A stretch of 35,167 nt of DNA from Alphaproteobacteria bacterium (lineage in GTDB: Bacteria > Pseudomonadota > Alphaproteobacteria > UBA8366 > GCA-2717185): NCBI GenBank assembly GCA_021774435.1, contig JAJFJB010000467.1:1-35167 (forward strand). The letters are read 5' to 3'. Numbering within the stretch: the first letter of the stretch is position 1; the number at the start of each line of letters is the position of its first letter. Of this stretch, positions 24,786 through 33,156 are shown one piece after another. Position numbers and translations under genes: made by a program. The notes beneath the pieces are model-generated. The model made no database searches and was not told the origin of the DNA. It saw only the letters and a list, made by a program, of their open reading frames with translations.

Positions 24786-25988
24786 CTACAAAATGGCCTG
24801 CTCTACTTTGAGAATGGCATCGACGGTGTCATGCACCTCGGATCGCGAATATTTTTCGTTCACAAAAAGATTAAATGAGCGGTCGCGAATGGATAGTGCG
24901 TTGGGGCAGTCGAAATCGTCTGCGAGATATTGTTGGACCCAGGGCCATTGGGAAACGACATACTGATAATGAGGATTTAAACCAATGCCTTCGGCTGCTA
25001 TGGCGCGTGCAAATTCAATCTTGTCACCCTCCAGCCGATCGGTATCGACGACGATGGGATAGAAAAATGGCGAATCTCCTTCGCGCCATCCTATCGGCTG
25101 GCATAACTCTGACTTACCGATCATGGCGTCCAGGCCCTTCACGAATGCGAGACGGGCGCGGATTGTCTCGGGCAAGCGGCGCAAAGATACGTATCCGATC
25201 GCGCATGCAATTTCATTGGAGTGAAAGTTAAGCGCGGGAAAAAGATAGTTCGACGGGTCTTGGTCACTGAAATCTTCCGACCATCTCGGTTTCCCCCGGT
25301 CCGCATGCGCCAACGCCAAGTGGTAAAGATCCTTATCGCGGCTGAAAACGACGCCACCGCTCGAGCCGGTGATGTGCGCCTTGCGATACATTGTCGAGAA
25401 AGCGGCGACATCGCCGAAGCTTCCCACCCTTTTGTCGTTAAATGTGGCACCATGTGCTTGTGAGCAGTCTTCGATCACGCGGATATCGCGCGCGTGAGCT
25501 TCCTTGACGATTTCTTCGATGTCTGCCGCTTGTCCCGAAGCATGGACGACAATGACCGCGCGGGTCTTGTCGCTAATACGGTCGGCGAATTGCTCGGCAC
25601 CGACGTTGTAGCTCCTGAGCTGCGTATCCACCAATTTTGGCGTGAGCCCGTTCAAAATTATCGCGCTGAGCGTTCCGGGATCCGTGATGCAAGACGTGAG
25701 AACTTCACTGCCTTTAGGAAGGTCGAGTACGGCCAGCGAAATGTATAGCGATGCGGTTCCTGTCGAAACCGCATCCGCGTATCCGCCACCCAAATATTCC
25801 GAAAACGCCGCGCAGTATCGGTCTTCGAAATGCCCTTGATAACCTGGATCGATATTGAGGGCGTCATAGTGCCGGAAGACCTCGTCGATTTCGGCACGTT
25901 CTTCTTTTCCGATTGCGAAACGTGGCGGCATCGGCGCCGACCGGATTGGCGTGCCACCGTAAATGGCGAGATCTGAGTTACGCTTCAT
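24786..25988 (-). CDS. DegT/DnrJ/EryC1/StrS-family sugar aminotransferase
   Basis: 400 residues. The PLP-dependent fold type I signature is clear: STGTASLYISL phosphate-binding segment (75-85), IEDCSQAHGA with Asp174 pairing the pyridine nitrogen, and Lys203 in FSTMYRKAHITGSSGG as the Schiff-base lysine. The usual GEGG after the lysine is GSSGG here. These enzymes transfer an amino group from glutamate to a 3- or 4-keto nucleotide sugar. The keto substrate could come from the SDR at 29224-30219 or the Gfo/Idh oxidoreductase at 30961-31890, and the amine could then be acetylated by either acetyltransferase of the plus-strand operon. ATG at 25988; 96 bp separate it from the upstream GT2 gene. 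Confidence 0.92.
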   Translation of the reverse strand: MKRNSDLAIYGGTPIRSAPMPPRFAIGKEERAEIDEVFRHYDALNIDPGYQGHFEDRYCAAFSEYLGGGYADAVSTGTASLYISLAVLDLPKGSEVLTSCITDPGTLSAIILNGLTPKLVDTQLRSYNVGAEQFADRISDKTRAVIVVHASGQAADIEEIVKEAHARDIRVIEDCSQAHGATFNDKRVGSFGDVAAFSTMYRKAHITGSSGGVVFSRDKDLYHLALAHADRGKPRWSEDFSDQDPSNYLFPALNFHSNEIACAIGYVSLRRLPETIRARLAFVKGLDAMIGKSELCQPIGWREGDSPFFYPIVVDTDRLEGDKIEFARAIAAEGIGLNPHYQYVVSQWPWVQQYLADDFDCPNALSIRDRSFNLFVNEKYSRSEVHDTVDAILKVEQAIL

Positions 25989-26084
25989 AGCTGCTTATAA
26001 GACCGGCGATGTTTGAAGGGGGCGAAACTACCTTGATTCAAAGCGTCAGGCAAAACACTTTGCGTATTCCGGCTGCGCGTAAAC

Positions 26085-27125
26085 TCAATCTGATATTTGG
26101 CTCGGTATTGAGTGTTTCCCGAAGGAATAGGGTGCGCGATTTAGAAACGGAAAAATTGACCAGCATAGGGCCGAGGCGATTGCCCCGGGGCGAATGTTGC
26201 TATTCCTTTGAATGGTTCGCCGCGACGCCCAAATTTCCGGCAACCCTCTGCAGGCAGCCACAATGCCGCATACGGTGGGCTTGATTTTCCGTCGGAGCCC
26301 GGCACGGAGGAGCAGTATAAAAAGGATTGCAATATGTATAGGCAGCAATGGCCAAAATAGAGGGCCCGGCATGTTTTTCACAAACGTCCAGATCATGTTC
26401 CGCGTTCCGTGAAAAATTGAAAAATAATAATTGTCTCCAGCACTGCTGACGCCGCCTGCGTGATGCACGACGGCATCTGCGACTTGCAGACATCGCGCGC
26501 CGCGCAATCGCAGTCGAAACCCAAGGTCGACATCTTCGACATAACAGAAATAGCGTTCGTCGAAACCGCCGGCAGCCCGAAATGCGCCAGTACGAAACAT
26601 GGCCGCCGCGCCACAGGGCGAAAACACTTCGCGCGTAGGCGGCAAATTTTCGGTCCGGTGACCAAATCCGCCGCGCCACGGTACGCCATAGGCCAAATAG
26701 TTGTCGCCCGCGCCGTCGAGCAGCGATGGATCATCGAGGTTTAGTTGGGTCGATCCAAACATCTCTACATCGGGGTATACGGCAGCTGATTCGACCAATT
26801 TGCCCAACCAGTCTGTCGCCGGAACGGTGTCCGGATTGAGCAGCACGACAAGAGGGCTATTGACTTCGGCGACCATCAGATTGTTGCCACGGGCGAACCC
26901 CGTATTCTCGTTGATCGCGACGAAACGAAACCTGTCATCGCTTATCGCATCGCGGGCGGCCTGAAACGAATCGTCATCGGAATCGTTGTCGGCGACGATG
27001 ACGGCGAAGTTTCGGTAGTCCTGATCTTTGACAGCGGCAAGGCAACGCACCAGATAATCATCGGAATTGTAGTTCAGTACGATAACGGTGACTGGTGCTT
27101 CCTGTTCTGGGTTCGGCGCGGTCAA
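26085..27125 (-). CDS. GT2-family glycosyltransferase (rhamnosyltransferase-like)
   Basis: 346 residues. GT-A family 2 features: VIVLNYNSDDYL (14-25), VADNDSDDDS (44-53), NTGFARGNN (74-82), the metal-binding NPD (97-99) and a late EDVDLGFRLR segment. The overall pattern is that of WbbL-like inverting transferases. A C-terminal hydrophobic stretch (around LPIHIAILFILLL) suggests membrane association. The start is TTG at 27125, overlapping the upstream E1 beta stop as TTGA; no ATG or GTG lies before the first conserved strand. It adds a sugar to a lipid-linked glycan in the cytoplasm; donor unknown. Confidence 0.9.
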   Translation of the reverse strand: MTAPNPEQEAPVTVIVLNYNSDDYLVRCLAAVKDQDYRNFAVIVADNDSDDDSFQAARDAISDDRFRFVAINENTGFARGNNLMVAEVNSPLVVLLNPDTVPATDWLGKLVESAAVYPDVEMFGSTQLNLDDPSLLDGAGDNYLAYGVPWRGGFGHRTENLPPTREVFSPCGAAAMFRTGAFRAAGGFDERYFCYVEDVDLGFRLRLRGARCLQVADAVVHHAGGVSSAGDNYYFSIFHGTRNMIWTFVKNMPGPLFWPLLPIHIAILFILLLRAGLRRKIKPTVCGIVAACRGLPEIWASRRTIQRNSNIRPGAIASALCWSIFPFLNRAPYSFGKHSIPSQISD

Positions 27126-28189
27126 AACGGTCCCGTGAAGCTTGGGTCGGGGACGTCAAGAAAGTCCTCGGGGCGGATTTTTGGCGCCGGCTTCGGTGGT
27201 CTGCCGGTCAGGCGACGGGCGGCAGCCATGATGTCCTGGACACCAGGATAATAATAATTCGATAGCGCGCGCGTCGTCGGCGTCGGGTAATCCGGCAGCG
27301 CGATGCGGATCGGTGGGTTTTTCAAATCGCCGAAGGCTTGCTCTACGATGCGGGAGGAAATTTCCGCCGAAACGCCGACAGACCGCCAGCCTGTATCGCC
27401 GACGATCAAATTGCCGGTTTTGCGAACGGAGTCGACGATAAGCGTTTCGTCCATTGGGTTTAACGTGTGAACATCCAGGACTTCGGCATCGATGCCTTCT
27501 TCTTTCAGCGCATCCGCGGCTCGAACGGCCTCGAGTGTCATATACGATGTGGCCGCAATGGTTACATCGTCACCTCGGCGAAGCACTTTTGGTATGCCGA
27601 TTGGCACCCGATACATTTCTTCTGGGACGGCACCGCTGACGTTATAGAGCCAGCGATGTTCGATACAGATCACGGGGTTTTCATCTTCGATTGCCGCGAT
27701 CATTAATCCCTTAGCGTCATAGGCCGTTGCCGGCATGATCACCTTTAAGCCGGGAATGTGCGCGAACCAGGATTGCAGGCTCTGGGAATGCTGCGGGCCT
27801 TGTCCCCAGCCACGTCCCACAAACATGCGAATAACCATTGGCGCCCGAGTTTGCCCACCGAACATGTAATGCCATTTCGCCGCCTGGTTGACGATCTGGT
27901 CGATGGCAAGCATCGCAAATTCGAGACGGATATGCGTCATAACCGGCCGCATGCCTGTGTGAGCGGCGCCGAGCAATACGCCGGTCATGGCGTTTTCGGA
28001 AATCGGCATATCGACCACGCGTTTGGGGCCGTATTTCTCCGCGAGGCCAATATGGGTGCCAAACATGTTTGTGGGATCGGGTGCGCCCAATCCCATCAGG
28101 AAGACGCGTGGATCAGCCGCCATGCAGAGATCGAGCGCCTCATTGACCGCTTCGACGTATTTTAGAGTGCGTTCGCTCAACTTATGCAC
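27122..28189 (-). CDS. TPP-dependent 2-oxoacid dehydrogenase E1 beta-like subunit
   Basis: 355 residues of the transketolase central/C-terminal type. The pyrimidine-binding domain has the Glu that activates thiamine diphosphate (Glu65 in MPISENAMTG), and the C-terminal domain is complete (VLDVHTLNPMDETLI, IVGDTGWRSVG). It pairs with the E1 alpha-like gene immediately upstream; the two frames overlap by 8 bases (GTGCATAA), with a GTG start at 28189. In housekeeping complexes E1 beta is followed by E2 lipoyl acyltransferase and E3; here the next gene is a glycosyltransferase. The pair probably decarboxylates a 2-oxoacid and passes the C2 or longer unit to a sugar or other acceptor. That role is inference. 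Confidence 0.9.
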   Translation of the reverse strand: MHKLSERTLKYVEAVNEALDLCMAADPRVFLMGLGAPDPTNMFGTHIGLAEKYGPKRVVDMPISENAMTGVLLGAAHTGMRPVMTHIRLEFAMLAIDQIVNQAAKWHYMFGGQTRAPMVIRMFVGRGWGQGPQHSQSLQSWFAHIPGLKVIMPATAYDAKGLMIAAIEDENPVICIEHRWLYNVSGAVPEEMYRVPIGIPKVLRRGDDVTIAATSYMTLEAVRAADALKEEGIDAEVLDVHTLNPMDETLIVDSVRKTGNLIVGDTGWRSVGVSAEISSRIVEQAFGDLKNPPIRIALPDYPTPTTRALSNYYYPGVQDIMAAARRLTGRPPKPAPKIRPEDFLDVPDPSFTGPF

Positions 28190-29168
28190 TTCCGTCAGCT
28201 GCGGTGGCGTAGAGGTGCCGCGTCATTTCTTCGCGTTCCGGGAAGGGGCTCTCCTTCGCAAAGGCAACGGCGGCGTCAATTTCCGCTTCGATTTCGTTCC
28301 GCATTTCTTCGACGTCCGACAAGATTCCTCGTGCTATTAACCTATCAAGATAAATCGTAACGGGGTCGCGTGCGCGCCATGCGTCCATTTCGCTCTTTGA
28401 TCTCAGATTGGAATCGACCAGTGGTCCGCAATGTTCCAGCCATCGGTATGTTTTTAGTTCGATGAAAGCCGGCCCGGCCCCACTGCGGGCATGGGCAATT
28501 GCATGATCGGCCAACGCATAGACTGTTTCAACGTCGTTGCCGTCCCCTTGCAGGCTGAGAGCGCCGTGGGCTTCCGCAAGTTGCGCGATTTCCCGTCCTT
28601 CAGGGTGCCGCGCTTCGATCGGGGTTAAGACCGAGTACAGGTTATTTTCGCAGACCATCACGATGGGGAGCTTATGAATTGATGCGAAATTCAGGCTTTC
28701 GTGAAACGCGCCGGTTTCGGTGGCGCCGTCGCCGAAGAAGATGACGACCAGCTGGCTTTCACCGCGCAAATGACTACTGAATGACACACCGACGCCGATG
28801 GGGATTGTGCTACCGACCACGGGTACGGCGCCCAGAAAGCCCGCTTCCAGATCGATCAGATGCATCGACCCCCCTTTCCCCTTCGCGCAGCCCGTCGCTT
28901 TGCCATAAAGCTCCGCCAGCATGGCGCGGAGATTTCCGCCTTTCGCCAGATAATGCGCATGGCTGCGGTGCGCGGATGCGATCAAGTCGTCTTTCTGCAA
29001 ATGAGCACAAACGCCCACGGCGGTCGCTTCCTGTCCGATGCTGAAATGCGTCGGACAGCGCATTTCCTGCTCCGGATAGAGCGCCGCGATGCGTTCCTCC
29101 ACCATCCGGATACGCAACAAATTCCGCATCATGGTTAACGAAGTGTCCGCTGAAACTTCAACCTGCAT
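28182..29168 (-). CDS. TPP-dependent 2-oxoacid dehydrogenase E1 alpha-like subunit
   Basis: 328 residues. The thiamine diphosphate/Mg motif runs from GDG (146-148) to NN (175-176), with typical surrounding sequence (ATETGAFHESLNFA). CAKGKGGSMHL (94-104) and AHRSHAHYLAKGG are standard E1 alpha segments. It is the alpha half of an alpha2-beta2 E1 with the next gene. ATG at 29168 with GGAG 12 bases upstream, 55 bp after the dehydratase-like SDR stop; that gap holds a GC-rich hairpin. An acetoin-dehydrogenase or pyruvate-dehydrogenase role is less likely because no E2/E3 genes accompany it. Confidence 0.9.
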   Translation of the reverse strand: MQVEVSADTSLTMMRNLLRIRMVEERIAALYPEQEMRCPTHFSIGQEATAVGVCAHLQKDDLIASAHRSHAHYLAKGGNLRAMLAELYGKATGCAKGKGGSMHLIDLEAGFLGAVPVVGSTIPIGVGVSFSSHLRGESQLVVIFFGDGATETGAFHESLNFASIHKLPIVMVCENNLYSVLTPIEARHPEGREIAQLAEAHGALSLQGDGNDVETVYALADHAIAHARSGAGPAFIELKTYRWLEHCGPLVDSNLRSKSEMDAWRARDPVTIYLDRLIARGILSDVEEMRNEIEAEIDAAVAFAKESPFPEREEMTRHLYATAADGSA

Positions 29169-29197
29169 TAAGCCGTTTCTCCGATTAAATATGCTGG

Positions 29198-29216
29198 CGG
29201 CGCTATAAACGCGCCG
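29198..29216. repeat. GC-rich inverted repeat between SDR and E1 alpha genes
   Basis: CGGCGC, a seven-base AT-rich loop, then GCGCCG. It sits 8 bp past the SDR stop and 30 bp before the E1 alpha start. On the minus strand no U-run follows, so it could be an mRNA-stabilising or attenuating hairpin rather than a full terminator. Confidence 0.4.
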
Positions 29217-29223
29217 TTTGACG

Positions 29224-30219
29224 TCAGGCGCGGAAGGTGTAACTCATCGGCCAATCTTTCAATTGATCGAAATACTGGCGCCCCCAAGCCACCATGTCCG
29301 CGAGGCCTTCCTTATGGCTGACCTCTACCTTCCATCCAAGGTCGCGTCCGATTTCACTGGAATCGATCCAGTAGCAATCGTCTTGGCCGAACCGGTCTTC
29401 CGCGACCTCGCACAGATCTTCGAAGGGAATGCCGAGTGCCTCGGCTGTGCCTTCCATCAAGCCTCGGATAGTGATCGTTTCCGGCGGACCGGCATTATAG
29501 ACTTTTCCAAGGGGAGCGCCCTCGGCGACGAGATGTATCGCGCGCGCGAGGTCGTGAATATGCATGTAGGACCGTTTGACGATTCCACCGCCATGCAAGG
29601 GTAATTTTCCCCCTTTCAGGGAGCAGACCACTGCTTTGGGAACGACGCGGTGCAATAACTGACCCGGAGAATAGGCATTCGACGGCCGCAAAATATTCAT
29701 CGGAAAATCGAGCATCTTATGAATCAGAATTAGCTGCAAATCGAACGCTGCTTTCGATGCGGCATAGGGGCTGGACGGAATGATCGGACTGTCTTCCTTG
29801 GCGGGTTCGGCAACGGAACCGTAAAGTTCGGACGTGCCGATATGGATGAAGCGTTTCAGCCAGTCTCGCTTACCCAAGGCTTCGCAGAGCCGGGTCAACG
29901 CCATCGCGTTGGTTTCGAAATAGCGCCACGAATTTCTGAATGAAACCGCGGATTCGCCTTGCGCCGCGTAGTTCACAATCGTTTCCGGTTTTTCCTGGTC
30001 GAGAAATTCCAGCAGCAAATCAAGTTCGTAGTTGATGTGATAGGCATGGTAGGAATAGCGGTCATCATCATCGCCAACGCCAAGCGTGAAAGGAGCCGTC
30101 TTCGGTCCGTTTCGCCCTATGCCGATGACTCTGTCCGTATCGGGCTGTTCCAACAAGTATTTCGACGTGTGGATTCCGAACGATCCGCCGCCGCCAAGCA
30201 CTGCATATCGTTTACCCAT
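29224..30219 (-). CDS. NDP-sugar dehydratase/epimerase (extended SDR, GMD/RmlB-like)
   Basis: 331 residues. Rossmann motif GGGGSFG (9-15), NYAAQGESAVSF (83-94), the triad Thr129-Ser-Glu131 in GTSELYG and Tyr152-x-x-x-Lys156 (YAASK). The TSE version of the triad is that of GDP-mannose 4,6-dehydratase, whereas dTDP-glucose dehydratases have TDE; this supports a 4,6-dehydratase-like activity giving a 4-keto-6-deoxy sugar, but length and remaining sequence are divergent. ATG at 30219 after GAGG; five bases separate it from the methyltransferase stop. Product could feed the DegT aminotransferase. Specificity is unproven. Confidence 0.88.
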   Translation of the reverse strand: MGKRYAVLGGGGSFGIHTSKYLLEQPDTDRVIGIGRNGPKTAPFTLGVGDDDDRYSYHAYHINYELDLLLEFLDQEKPETIVNYAAQGESAVSFRNSWRYFETNAMALTRLCEALGKRDWLKRFIHIGTSELYGSVAEPAKEDSPIIPSSPYAASKAAFDLQLILIHKMLDFPMNILRPSNAYSPGQLLHRVVPKAVVCSLKGGKLPLHGGGIVKRSYMHIHDLARAIHLVAEGAPLGKVYNAGPPETITIRGLMEGTAEALGIPFEDLCEVAEDRFGQDDCYWIDSSEIGRDLGWKVEVSHKEGLADMVAWGRQYFDQLKDWPMSYTFRA

Positions 30220-30224
30220 GATCG

Positions 30225-30941
30225 TTACCCAACCTCTTTGTTTGCTGTTGGCCGGTTTGTGTGATTGAAGTCAGTCCAGTTCGAATCCGCGTCGAGGATG
30301 GTCCAGTTATAGTCACCGGTATAGCCGACTTCCGCGAACAAATCGGTCCATTCATTCGGCATCAGAAACGTCACGGCCGTCAAAACCCACCCCAGGAACA
30401 CCTCACGTTCCGCCTTCGTTCGATAAGCGTCTACCTGCACATACCCACATCCTGGCGCTAGCCTTTCTATTTCACGCAAGGCGAATTTCAATCGGTCGCC
30501 TTCCAGGTTGTGAAGCGTATTGATGGATATCACCGCGTCGAACGATTCATCTGCAAATGGCAGGTTGTCAGCCGTGCCCACGACGATGCGGTTCCGGGCT
30601 TCCGGCTCCGCATGCGCCGTCGCATAGCGCGATATATCCAAGCCAAACACTTCCAATCCCGGACAGACTGACATCAAATCGTTAACTAAAAACCCCTTTG
30701 CACACCCTATATCGAGTATTTTGTTTCCTGGCTTCAAGTTAAAGTGGTTTATAATGTCGCGGGCAACTGGCACCCAGCGGCCGTCATATTTGTAGCCGCC
30801 GTAGCCTTCTTCTCGACGGCCATCAAAATATTCTCTTTCGAACTTTGCCGCGGCCTGGACATTCGCCTTATTCTGAGACCGGGGGCGGGCCAGCTTCCGT
30901 TTGGTTTTCGGACAGTGACGCAACAGATTCACTTCCGCCAT
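30225..30941 (-). CDS. Class I SAM-dependent methyltransferase
   Basis: 238 residues from the ATG at 30941, which has a GAGGTGG site; a GTG one codon upstream is less likely. Motif I is ILDIGCAKG (75-83), followed by VFGLDIS, GTADNLPFADESFDAVISINTLHNL (motifs II-IV of the Methyltransf_11 type) and a C-terminal part ending in a tryptophan-rich tail. Residues 1-50 form a basic helical extension with FEREYFDGRREEGYGGYKYDG. Likely methylates a sugar or glycan oxygen, nitrogen or carbon. It lies 19 bp after the Gfo/Idh gene. Target unknown. Confidence 0.88.
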   Translation of the reverse strand: MAEVNLLRHCPKTKRKLARPRSQNKANVQAAAKFEREYFDGRREEGYGGYKYDGRWVPVARDIINHFNLKPGNKILDIGCAKGFLVNDLMSVCPGLEVFGLDISRYATAHAEPEARNRIVVGTADNLPFADESFDAVISINTLHNLEGDRLKFALREIERLAPGCGYVQVDAYRTKAEREVFLGWVLTAVTFLMPNEWTDLFAEVGYTGDYNWTILDADSNWTDFNHTNRPTANKEVG

Positions 30942-30960
30942 CACCGATCCACCTCGACTG

Positions 30961-31890
30961 TCATGGACTTACCGGTTTACGTTCGGCTGCACGGGATAAT
31001 GTCGTAAGCTGTTGATTAATCCAAAGGTCATTCTGCAGGTTTCCGCCACCCGTTTGGCAGAGCAATTTGAAATGTTCGTATTCAAGCACCCAAGTCGGAT
31101 CGGGCTGGATCAGCGTTTCGATATTTTCGTCCGGGCGCCCGCTTGGGAGCTTTCGCCATCGCGTTATGAATTTACTGGGCCCCCATTTGCACAGTGACTC
31201 GATGTGAGCCGACCCATTTTCCGCGAATACATCACAGGTAAAATGGTTGCGCCAACTCAACAGCGTCATCTCGAGCTCGAGCGCCGGTTCGCCGTGGCCG
31301 CCGATCACGAAGTGATCGAAGGACTTGTTCTCGAAGCTGTTGCATGAAATTACCTGAAAACGATGGTCTTCTCGCCCAAACCAGAAGAGCACCGTATCGA
31401 GAAGATGGGATCCTAGATCGGGCAGGACGCCCGCACCCTTGTCGCGCCATGGGGATGCGCGGACATCTGCGGCGGTGCCGTTGCCATAGAACAGACGGCA
31501 CCGATAGATGCGTCCCAACCGTCCGGAATCCAGCAAAGATTTCATACGTACAAAGTGCGGCTCGAAGCGGTGATTATAGGCTGTATAGCAGACCGCTTTC
31601 GTCTGTCGAGACAGTGCCGCCAGGGCTTCTATTTCGGTATTACTTTCTGTGAGCAGTGGTTTCTCGACCAGTACATGCTTCCCTCTGGAAAGCAGGTCCG
31701 AGAGTATGCTGATCTTAGGCGCATCGGGCGTACATACCAGGGCGGCGTCATAGGAGTCGGGCGGGACTTCAGCAATATCCTTGTAATCCGCGATCTCTGA
31801 AATGGGATCAACTGTCGCAACCGCATCCGCGCCGGCAATGGCCCGCCGTTTGTTACCCTGAATACCCAATCCGACGACGATGGCCCGCAT
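30961..31890 (-). CDS. Gfo/Idh/MocA-family NAD(P)-dependent oxidoreductase
   Basis: 309 residues. N-terminal Rossmann domain (VVGLGIQGNKR), the family Glu76-Lys77-Pro78 in LVEKPL, YNHRFEP, and the catalytic-site DLGSHLLD with His162. These enzymes oxidise or reduce a sugar carbon; in glycan loci (WbpB type) they make a 3-keto NDP-sugar for a DegT aminotransferase such as the one at 24786-25988. ATG at 31890, 72 bp downstream of the HAD phosphatase gene; the ribosome site is weak. Slightly short for the family (usually 320-350), trimmed at the N-terminal dinucleotide domain. Confidence 0.9.
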   Translation of the reverse strand: MRAIVVGLGIQGNKRRAIAGADAVATVDPISEIADYKDIAEVPPDSYDAALVCTPDAPKISILSDLLSRGKHVLVEKPLLTESNTEIEALAALSRQTKAVCYTAYNHRFEPHFVRMKSLLDSGRLGRIYRCRLFYGNGTAADVRASPWRDKGAGVLPDLGSHLLDTVLFWFGREDHRFQVISCNSFENKSFDHFVIGGHGEPALELEMTLLSWRNHFTCDVFAENGSAHIESLCKWGPSKFITRWRKLPSGRPDENIETLIQPDPTWVLEYEHFKLLCQTGGGNLQNDLWINQQLTTLSRAAERKPVSP

Positions 31891-31962
31891 ATTTAGTATC
31901 GTCCGCCGCGCGTTGGGATCGGCGTCTGATAAGCTGCACCAGCGTTGTTCATAAGGTCGCCT

Positions 31963-32517
31963 CTATTTATCCTGGATGTTGGGTTCCATCCCGGAAAGTA
32001 TGATGTCACGCGCCTCTGCTAGCGAAAAAATGGTCGCGTCGGGCATTTGCGGTGGTGTTTCAGTATACTGGTAATCGATAAATATTGTGAAGCAACCGGC
32101 GGCTTTCCCGGCCGCGACATCGCTGGCCCGGTCGCCAATCACGTAACTGCCGGCAAGGTCGATACCATGCATCCGGGCGGCCGCTAACAGCATGCCCGGC
32201 TTGGGTTTTCTGCAATCGCAGCCGTCTTCATTGACATGAAAACAGGCTCTAATTTCGTCGATGGGCAAGGTTTCCCGCAAGATCTGATGCATCGCTTCGA
32301 CAAGCTCCGGCGTCTGTTTGCCGGTGGATACGTCCGGTTGATTCGTTACGACAACTAGGAATAGACCGGCACGTTTAAACGCCATGAGCGTCGACGCCAC
32401 GCCCGGCAGGACCTCGAAATCGTCAAGATTGCGCGGTGCGAAGGGTTTGCCGTTCCGAACCAGACTTCTGTTGATGACGCCGTCCCGGTCAAGAAAGACG
32501 GCGCGCTTGCCTACCAC
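31963..32517 (-). CDS. HAD phosphatase, GmhB/HisB-N type
   Basis: 184 residues from a GTG at 32517. That start follows AAGG by seven bases, overlaps the isomerase stop by 7 bases and begins two codons before the conserved strand; the frame continues to a TTG at 32559 but this would add a tail lying wholly within the isomerase gene. Motif I is DRDG (10-13), motif II TNQ (58-60), and the zinc site is Cys92-x-His94...Cys100-x-Cys102 (CFHVNEDGCDC), followed by RKPKPGM and GDRASD. This matches D,D-heptose-1,7-bisphosphate phosphatase and the histidinol-phosphatase relatives. With the neighbouring SIS protein and the distant HldE-like fusion, removal of the 7-phosphate of a heptose bisphosphate is the likely step. 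Confidence 0.9.
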   Translation of the reverse strand: MVGKRAVFLDRDGVINRSLVRNGKPFAPRNLDDFEVLPGVASTLMAFKRAGLFLVVVTNQPDVSTGKQTPELVEAMHQILRETLPIDEIRACFHVNEDGCDCRKPKPGMLLAAARMHGIDLAGSYVIGDRASDVAAGKAAGCFTIFIDYQYTETPPQMPDATIFSLAEARDIILSGMEPNIQDK

Positions 32518-33095
32518 TTCGTTGCCTTGCGTTGCAGTACTGGATGCGACACGAGGCAATGCCAGACAACGGCCTGGAACGCTTCTGTGTGCGGTGTAAT
32601 CCGCGAATCGTCGACCGTTGGGATGATCAGCACGGCGTCGCCAACCTGGTGAGTATAGCCGCCATCGCGACCGACAACGCCGTAGACCTTCATGCCACGC
32701 TCCTTTGCTTCTTTGAGCGCCGCGACGATGTTGACGCTGACATTCTTTTCCGCGTTGCCGCCGCCAACGGAAAAGACGAATACGGCGTCTTTTTCATTGG
32801 CCTTGCTGATCTCCAGATATCCGGCAAAGACGGTTTCCCAACCTTCATCGTTGGTGCGTGCGGTGAGTTCGGACACATTGTCGGTCGGCGCATAGGACTC
32901 GATGCCACAGAGTTTGCGAAAATCATTTACCGCATGCCCGGCATTGCCAGCCCCACCGCCGACGCCGAGCACGAAGAGCCGTCCGCCCTTTTCGCGGACA
33001 GCCGCCAGACCCTCCGCCATTTGCTCCACAATATTGTGGTCGATGGACTGCGCAATCTCACTGGCTTCCTGGAGATAGGTTTCGGCATGACTCAT
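32511..33095 (-). CDS. SIS-domain phosphosugar isomerase (GmhA-like)
   Basis: 194 residues, same length as sedoheptulose-7-phosphate isomerase GmhA. The phosphosugar loop is GVGGGAGNAGH (44-54) where GmhA has GNGGS; a second sugar-binding segment is FSVGGGNAEKNVS (108-120), with GGG for the usual SGNS. His179 aligns with the GmhA catalytic His180. The catalytic glutamate (Glu65 in E. coli) appears to be Asp58. It may therefore isomerise a different ketose phosphate or be slower. First gene of the long minus-strand operon; ATG at 33095 after AAGG. Alternative: a diverged phosphosugar-binding protein without isomerase activity. Confidence 0.87.
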   Translation of the reverse strand: MSHAETYLQEASEIAQSIDHNIVEQMAEGLAAVREKGGRLFVLGVGGGAGNAGHAVNDFRKLCGIESYAPTDNVSELTARTNDEGWETVFAGYLEISKANEKDAVFVFSVGGGNAEKNVSVNIVAALKEAKERGMKVYGVVGRDGGYTHQVGDAVLIIPTVDDSRITPHTEAFQAVVWHCLVSHPVLQRKATKW

Positions 33096-33156
33096 GATTC
33101 GGACCTTACGACAGTGGATTTAAGGGAACGGTTCTCTTTGGTGTGGATCAAAATGG

